Source: an uncultured Capnocytophaga sp.
GTDB taxonomy: Bacteria; Bacteroidota; Bacteroidia; Flavobacteriales; Flavobacteriaceae
Assembly: GCA_915070235.1 (NCBI GenBank)
Contig: CAJZFM010000008.1
Coordinates: forward strand, 1 to 18,272
Direction: 5' to 3'
Length of the DNA: 18,272 nt
Each line of letters begins with the position of its first letter. The first letter of the stretch is position 1. The notes under the pieces were generated by a model. It was given only the letters and a program-made list of their open reading frames with translations, searched no databases and was not told the DNA's origin. This document shows, piece by piece, positions 8,501-17,500 of this stretch. The position numbers and the translations under genes are program-made.

Positions 8501-11500
8501 GTTACTAATCACAGCCTTGGTAGGTGCAGTACAGCTTTCAGCGGTAAGGGTCACTGTTGGTTTGGCTGGTGCTGTTTGTTGATCTTTGATTTCAAAGGCA
8601 TCAGAAACCTCAGATTCACAACCATCTTTTTCTGCTTTCACCTTGTAAGTACCTGCGGCAAGACCTGAAAGTACTCCATCGGTAGCTATAGTTACGCCTG
8701 TTACAGGTGTACCATCGGCCTTAGTAAAGGTATAAGTTACACCACTTGACACATAATTGCTAATCTTAGCCACAGTAGCAGCAGTACAGCTTTCCGCAGT
8801 AAGGTCAATTGTTGGTTTGGCAGGTACTTCTTTCTGAGCTTTGATTTCAAAACTATCAGAAGCTACAGACTCACAATTGTCATTATTCTTAGCTGTAATG
8901 GTATAAGTACCTGCTACAAGATTTGTAATCTCATGACTGGTGTTATCCACAGTAAGTTGTGTGGCTCCATTCCAGTAGGTTTGTCCTAGTACATAGTTAC
9001 TAATCACTGCCTTGGTAGGGGCTGCACAGCTTTCAGCAGTAAGGGTTACCATTGGTTTGGCTGGTGCTGCCTTCTGAGCTTTGATTTCAAAGTTATCAGA
9101 AATATCAGAGGTACAACCATCTTTTTCTGCTTTCACCTTGTAAGTACCTGCGGCAAGACCAGAGATCACACCGCTATTGGCTACTGAAACACCTGTAACA
9201 GCTGTTCCGTCGGCTTTGGTAAATACATAAGTTATACCTGAAGCATAATTACTAATCTTAGCCACAGTAGCAGTAGTACAGCTTTCAGCAGTAAGAGTTA
9301 CTGTTGGTTTATCTGGTGTCGGCTTCTTCGCCTTGACTTCAAACTCATCAGAAAGTGCGGAAGTACATTCGTTTACTTTCACTTTCACCTTATACTTAGC
9401 TGCGGCAAGACCTGTCACCTTACCTGTAGTGCGATCTATAGTAAAGCCTGTGGTTATCTCTGTATCATCAGCTGTTTTAACAAAGGTATAGCTACCTCCT
9501 TCTATATAGTTAGTAATCTTCACTATAGTAGGATCATCACAAGTAGGATCGGAATCCTTAGCTACAGTAGGAGCGGCAGGCACGAGCTTATCTTTGATCT
9601 CAAATTCAGCTGAAGCATCAGAGGTACAGCCGTCTTTTTCTCCTTTTACCTTGTACTTACCTACAGCAAGTCCAGTGATGGTACCATCGGTAGCATCTAC
9701 CGCAATTGGATCGGTTACAGCAGTACCGTCCGCTTTCTCAAAGTGGTAGGTAGTACCTGGTACATAGTTAGTAATCTTAGCCACACTAACCTCATCACAA
9801 GTAGCAAAAGTCTTTTCTTGTACTACTGGAATTACTGAGCCTTTGGCTGCTATGATTTCAAACTCATCAGAAGCCTCAGAGCTACAATTGTTCTTGGTAG
9901 CAGTTACCTTATACTTACCTGCTGGAAGAGCAGAGATCTCTCCATTGGAACCTACTACTCCATTTACAGAAGCATTGTCAGAGGTTCTAACAAAGCTATA
10001 GGTAGCATGTATATCCACATTAGTAATCTTCATCACTCGGTCGTGGGTACAGTCGGCCGCACTTACTTCACTGAGGATAGGCTTATCTACCCCTGTCACA
10101 TTAAGTTTAGCCGCTTCACTATAGCGTGTTACAGTAACTCCATTGCACAAATGTAAAGGAGTAGATTCTGTATAGGTATATTTCACACGATACCAAGTAT
10201 CATCCATACTACGAGTGGTTACCAAGTCTAATACTTGTGCTGTTCCACTGGCAGTGTTACCACTCTTACCAGCCATATCAGTCCAAGTAAGCGCATCGGT
10301 TGAGCTTTGCCATTGGTAAGCGATTTGGCCTGTATAGCCTGTTTCCAATTGTGCCTTAGCTGTAAAGGCTGTGGTATCTCCTTCACAGTGGTTTTCACTC
10401 TGTGGTTCCTGTTCTACGGAGAGAATTTCCGCTTTTTGGATAGAGGAAGGACAAAGCTCTACATAATATCCATAAGCAGCGGGGTCACTCTGTCCGTTGC
10501 TATTACCATCTTCTATCTCAATTCGAGTAAATGGCTTATCAGAAGTTACCCTTACCACCATATCGGTAAGTCTTTTTCCTTCTATCTCATTACCATTAAT
10601 TACCTTAGAATAGGTATCTGAACTATTGTCACGACAATCAGAGACTCTGGTTACCTGAGCCGTACCACAGTTCACTCTAATTTTAGCTCTATCTCTGAAC
10701 TCTCGGTTTACAAAGCCTGATCTACCCATACCCATAAACCAGATTTCAGCGCTGGTTACTGGGGCATCAAAGTGATAAGTGGCCTTGGTGGTAAGGTTTG
10801 GACGCAATGGATCCAAATGACGTCCCATCCATACATAGCCAGCTTCATACGGACCATTACAGTAGGCTGGGTCAGTATCTCTTGATGAGTAGGAGATATT
10901 TCCGTCTAAGTCACGTGTAACCTCTACCCCATTCATGGTTTTCTTCACATTCAAGCCTGTAGCAAATTGTGGTTCAGGTTTGTTAGCCCCACAGCCTGCT
11001 GTTACTTCTATCTTCTGAGTGGAAGGATAGGTACAATCTCCTTTCTTCACTTGAACAACGGCCAAGGTCGTTGCTTGAGAGATTGGAATAACCTTGGTAG
11101 CCTCTCCTTGTGCATTGAGGGTAATCTCTGCAGGTGCGCCACCTGCTACGGTATAGACTACGGTTGCCCCTGGGGTTCCTTTGAAAGCAAAGGTTACAGG
11201 AGTGGATACCCCTTGCGCTATAGAGCCTGGGTTGGCGGTGAGCTTGGTTACCTCTGCCTTGCCATGAACAGTCAGTTTCGCTATCTGAGAATATTCTGTT
11301 ACTTTAGCATCACAGATAGCGGCCGTACGCTCATAAGTATAACGTACGCGATAATAGCGATCATTGTGCTGGCTTACAGTAGTATTAGGTACTAAAAGCT
11401 CTACTTCTTCATCGCTATTAGCATAACGAGTAGTTCCTACATCAGACCAAGAAGTCTGGTCGGCAGAGACTTGCCATTGGTAACCTATTTGTCCTAAAAG

Positions 11501-14500
11501 ACCTGCTTTGAGCTGTATCTTGGAAGTGAAGCGTGCTGTGCTACCCTCACACACCGCTGTAGGCTGTGGCTGAGTAATCACATGTAGTAACTCCGCTTTC
11601 TTCACAGAACTTGGACAGAGCTCCATAGCAAACCCATCAGTAATCAAGTCGTTGTTAGGACGTATGGTAAGAGTGGTAAATGGTTTGTTAGAGCTTACAC
11701 GTACCACTACATCATCTAATCGTTTGGTCTTGATTGTATGGCCATCTTTGGTAGCATTGCCATTACAATCATTTTCTATATCCAAACGAAGTACACCACA
11801 ATTGACTTCAAACTCTGCTCTATCCCAATAGTCAAGGATAAAGTTACGTTCTCCCATCATCAGAAGAGATACATCCACACTGGTAATAGGTTCTCCAAAG
11901 GTATAAACTACCTTGGTACTCTTAGTAGAGTGCATATGTACATAACCTGGTGTGTACGAAGGCTTACAAGTGAGACTACTGCTAAGGGCTGGTGTGAAGT
12001 AAGCTCTGGAGAGTATTCCTGAGACTTCTCGTTTTACCATAACCCCATTCATAGCTTTATAACTAATCTTCTGCTGATCAAACTGTGGTTCAGGCACATT
12101 ATCACCACAAGCCTTTCCTACCAAGAGGGTTTGGCTGAGGACAAGCTCACAACCGTCCTTTTCTATCTTAGTAACGGTCAGTGCTATAGGATTGGTAGTC
12201 AATTTGATTACTTTCGCCTCTCCATTACCATCAAGCACCTTGGTTCCTGTCTCTGTACCTATAGTATAGCTTACTGTAGCTCCAGGTGTTCCCTTGATCG
12301 TAAAGGTTACACTACCACCTGCCTGAGGTAAGAAAGTAGGATTAGCTGTAAGGGAGGTAAATTCCACAGTAGTAAAGGCTACTGTTACATCTACCAAGCT
12401 AGTTTCACAGTTGTTAGTATAGTGACTTACCTTAAAGGCACCTGTCTGAGGCAAGCGTTCGTTATCTCCTGTAAGGCGGTTACCATTATGGTATACACGT
12501 ACTGATTCAGGGCGTGTAGGATCCACCTTCTTCTTCAAGTCATATACAGTAGCTCCTTTGCAGAAGGTATAGCTCTGTCCTGTAGCAGGTGCTTGCAGGA
12601 TACGTGTCTTCACTGATACGCGCTCACTCTCACAAGAGCCGTTCTTCTTGGCCACATAATAGAGCGTGTTGTCCGCCAAGGCAGTAGTAGGTGCAAGAGC
12701 TGTACCTCCGGTAGCAGCTGCATACCATACATAGTTCGTTCCTTGTGGCTGTAGGTCAGCTACAGTAGCAGCACCACAGAAACTTTGGTTGGCATTGGCT
12801 ACCGTAGGAGGTGTAATCCCTTTAACATAGGCCTTCACTCCTTCACTAACACATTTTCCTGTCTCGGTAAGAGTAAAGACATAGTAGGCATTGCGTACTA
12901 TTGCTGTAGCATCTACAAGCTCTGTAGTGAAGTTACTATCAGAAGCATCATAGAACTTAATCACCGTAGTGGCTGGCAAAGACAATTCTGTACGTAATTT
13001 TGCTTTAAGTGTTCCTATATTATAGGTATCTCCTTGACAGAAGAGTACTTCCTTATCGTCAGGAGCAGCCGTTTGTGGCGTTACCGTTACAGTTACCTCT
13101 TGAGCAGCCTCACAACCATTGGTACGCTTTACGGTAAGTACATAGGTAAAGGTCTGAGTGGCAGTGAGCTTAGTACCATTGTAATGGAAGTTTGGTTCCT
13201 TGATATTGGTAGCTGATAGGTAATCGAGCTTATCATTAGCAGTCTTACCTGACCAAGTGTATTGGTCATAGGTAGCACCTGCTGCCTTGTAAGCCAATTG
13301 CTTGGTTTCGTTTTCACAAATGGTAAGATCATCTACCAAGCCTGTAATTTTATCTGGAGCTGGTACTCCAGCAGCTACACTGGAGCAGAGACATATATTC
13401 TCCTCATTTCTCATCACCAAGAGCAAGCGACATACATCTGCCTGAGCTACCTCTATGGTAAATGATTTCTCTGTAGAGGTACCTCCCTTAGCTACATTCT
13501 CTACAAAGCTATAGGAGGCTGGATTAAGCTTGGTATCTCCTGCGTCATATTGTCCATCATTATTATTATCCTTATAAAGGTCTATCTTCAGGTTATGCAT
13601 GGTTGCAGAAAGTGCTACTCCTGCATCAGCTGCATTGGCTATTTTATAAGCAATGGTCAGTTCCTCCTTGCCATTCTTGGCTACAGAAGTCGCTTTTACA
13701 TCGGTGAAGGATGGCTTAGGACGGTTATTATCTATAACAACCTCCTTAGTACCACTATTTGAAGTATTTGCTCTGGTAGCTGGACAAGGCGTTCCTCCAC
13801 AAGAAGCGCCTGTAGTGGCATCGGTGGAGAAGACTTTGAGCTTCTTATCGGTACATTCTACCAAGGTATTGGCTTTTTGTCGTACGGTTACAGAATATTC
13901 AAAGCTATCATTATTCTTCATTCCTTGAGGAATAGTAATCACTATTTCGGTCTCATTTCCTATAGTTCTTCTCTCTGCTATTTTTTCTACTGGATTAGCC
14001 CAAGTAACTGTAGGTGGGTTATAAGCAGGCGTACGAGAAACCATTCCTAAAGTAAGCAATTCATAGCCTTCAGGGATACGGAAGCGCAAACGTGCATTGG
14101 GGCCTATCTCTGTAAAGGTAGAATTTTTCTGATTAACAGTAACCCTTGTCTTATAAGTGGCTCCTGAGGCACAAGCACTTGCATTCCCCCCTGGTATAAG
14201 GGTGAGAGGTGTAAGTCCTATATCATAATTTACAGCGGTAACGTTCTTGATACCTGCGACAATAGCTTTCGTCTTATCTCCATCGGCAAGGCGCCCACAG
14301 AGGTCAGTGGATTCTACATCTATATCAAATTCGGTTCCTGAAGTAAAGTCGCACTTAGGCTCTACCTTAAAGGTAAGTTTTAGCTGGCGCTTATTGGCAT
14401 CAATAGGTTCAGATAGATTACCCGATAGGCTACCTCCTGGCAATACATTGCTTAGGTCATAGATATGCTTGGTTCCTTGTTGGGTATGAAGGATTTGCCC

Positions 14501-17500
14501 TGCTCCTGTTCCTACTGTGTAGGTAGTACCTCCCAATGGGTATTGTACTGTTACATCAGAGAAAGAAAGGGTGTTGGCCACTTCATTGACTACCAACTTC
14601 ACATTATAGAGGTCACCAGCTCCCGCACTATTAATGGTATAGCTATAGGTTGCCTTCTGGCACATATCTATCTGGGTAGGGTTAGCCGCATCAGGGCTGA
14701 TATCCCTACGGCTTCTTGGTACCGTAATGGCATAGGTAAGCGACTGCTCATGGCAGGTAGTCTTATACCCTTGCGTAGGGTTCTCATTACAGTTCCAGCC
14801 TGCATAGACTTTTAGGTTTGTATTCTCACAACCTGTTATTCTATACTTAAGAGTAAAGCTACGGGTTTTTCCTTTCTCTATCTTATCTTTGTTGTTGTTG
14901 TCCTTGAGGAAGAACATCTTCTCTCCAGAGATACCCTTATCTGTATAGGTAAAGGCACTACCTGTGGTAGTCTCTTGCAAGGAGGTTACTTCTATCCCTG
15001 TTACATCAGGTACGGATATCCAACCATAAGGGGCATCGGAAAGAGAACCATTGCTTATAGTAAACTTAGCCTCCAACTCACGCTTATTAGCGTTTATAGA
15101 TGAAGCCGATACCGTAGCCATTGTTATAGCAGGTTTATCTCTGTGATATACAGCGGTCTGTCCTTTAGGCATCTCATAGGTAACTTCTTTCTTGTCACCA
15201 CTAATTGCGTAATGGTAATAGAAATCTTCGTATTCTATTTTGGACTTCACCATCATGTTATTAGCCTCTGCGACTGCAAAAGAAGTAGTAGCAGGAGTCT
15301 TACAAGTAGCTTGTAGCGTAGTTTTAAAATAACTATCATAGAAATTCTCTACCGAAATCTCTCCTGCAGGCAAGTATCCTGGATCTGTCCTACTAGTTGG
15401 ATTTGTATAAGTATAGGTCTTATAAGTGCCATTGTCTGACTCCAAAGTGAAGTTGACACTCTTTTCCGCTTCAGCTCCATATTTTTGTCGGTACCTATAC
15501 ACTACACTACCTATATAGTTCATAGAACTTGGTATCTGGAAAGTGACTTTTTTAATTAGGCGTGAAGGACGAAACTCATCAGTAAAATAGTTACCTCCTG
15601 CATCAAACCTACGTCCTGCAAATACTTGAAAAGATGACCCTATATTTGCGGGGGCACAGCCATCTACATAATAGGTATTGGTATTGAGGTGATTGAACAA
15701 GTTGGCATAATAGAAAGTTGCATAGAGGTTTGCCCCACAGTGCTTTTGTGCGGTATGATACCCTTCTGGTGTAAGTGCCGTCTCTGTCGCAGGATTATCC
15801 AAGCGATAGAAGAAACTTTCTCCTCCGGATTCTATATCATGTGAATTATTTCCTCTTTCATCACTATTATTGGTAATCTGATAGGTAGCTACCACGTTGA
15901 ATGTAGCATCCTTAGGCAAGTTTCCTCCAGGCAAGACTGAGGTAAGATCCCAACGGAAGTAATCCTTATCCCCTACAGTGATTTTAACAGCTGCACTTCC
16001 TGCTAAGGTAGCAGTATGACTACCTACTGTGAACTTGAGGGACTTAGGTTTTAACCCTGGCGCCTTAGCAAAGGTAGCGTGATAATAGAGGTTAGAAGTA
16101 GCAGCCCCTAACTCTTTCCCTTCAGAGATTACTTCAATATCATCTAAGTAAAGAGCTCGCTGACGTTGCAGTGGTGACACCTGAGCGCGGGTTCTACGTT
16201 CGGCCATGGTATAGTCTTTCCAACCATAAGAATTATCCGCACGCTCTACTTTGGTGCTGGTCATTCGAGGTCCATTGGTAGCACAAGGAGAGCTACAACC
16301 TGTAGGGATTCCCTTCTGTGTTACACATACATAAGGCACTTCCGAATAGGTAGTCTTTCCTCCATCTTTATCCAAGTAGGAGATTTTATAATCTACCTTT
16401 ACGTCTCCAGTACCAATACAATTTTCCAGTACCATATCAAAGGTGATATAACCATAGGCGGTAGTACCCGTAGTATAAGTAAGAGTCCCCCCTGCGGGTA
16501 CATCAGATAACACTTCGGGAGGTAGTGTAGCTGTACCATACTTCCATGCTTTGTAGAACTTCACATTCTTAAGCGCTACCCCAGCAGGTAACTTCATTTC
16601 ATATTTGTACCTGCGATCATTCTGTGAAGAAGCTGCTCCCTTAAGTCGTTGAGTATTATTATAGCCTGAAGTATTGAAGTCCGCTATCATGTAACCGGGA
16701 AGTGCTACATTTTCTATTAACTGAGTAGGTAACTTAACGCCATCGACTACCCCATTGACAAAACGTTCAAAAGTCCTTTCGTGTATATAAGCCCCTCCCG
16801 TAGTACCATCTTCTCCGCAAACATTCTTAGAGTACATTTCAGAAGAAGGGTTAACAATAAATTCTCCTCCATTGGTCTGCAAACATCTGATACCCGCTTT
16901 TTTTACATAGTCAAAACGAAGCGTAAAGCCATTACCTTTTCTAAGTTCATTGCGACGGCCATCATTATTTTCATCAGTAAATCCTATAGTCTTACTACCA
17001 TAAGTAGGGTGAGTAGCCGATAATTCGGGCATATTGTCAAAACTGATCGTTATATCCTTATCCGCTACAGGCTGGGTAATAGCCGAAGCTGGGATCAGAA
17101 TTTCAGTACCATCGGTGGCTACCAAACGAAATTTGGTAGGCTGATACTCAATGAATTTTCTGCTTCTGTGTCGTTCAAAAACTTTGATTCTAATATTAAA
17201 GGCAGTAGGATTATCACCTGTACCATCATTAATATATCTGACTGTATAAGTACCTAAGGTATTTCCTGAAAGCCCATCAGCCCAAGTGAAATAGGTATTA
17301 TTAGAGTTAGTATAATCCCAGCCAATGCGAGGAGTACCTGTAGCTATATTAAGGGTTTTAGTAACTTTAGGACTTGCCTCAAAGAGTTCGCTTATCCCAT
17401 TTCCCCAATAAGCTACATAGTCTATGGTTCTACCGGGGGTACATTTGTTCACCGTATAGGTATGAGAAAAAGTAGCCGCTGCATTCTTTACCAAAGCAGT

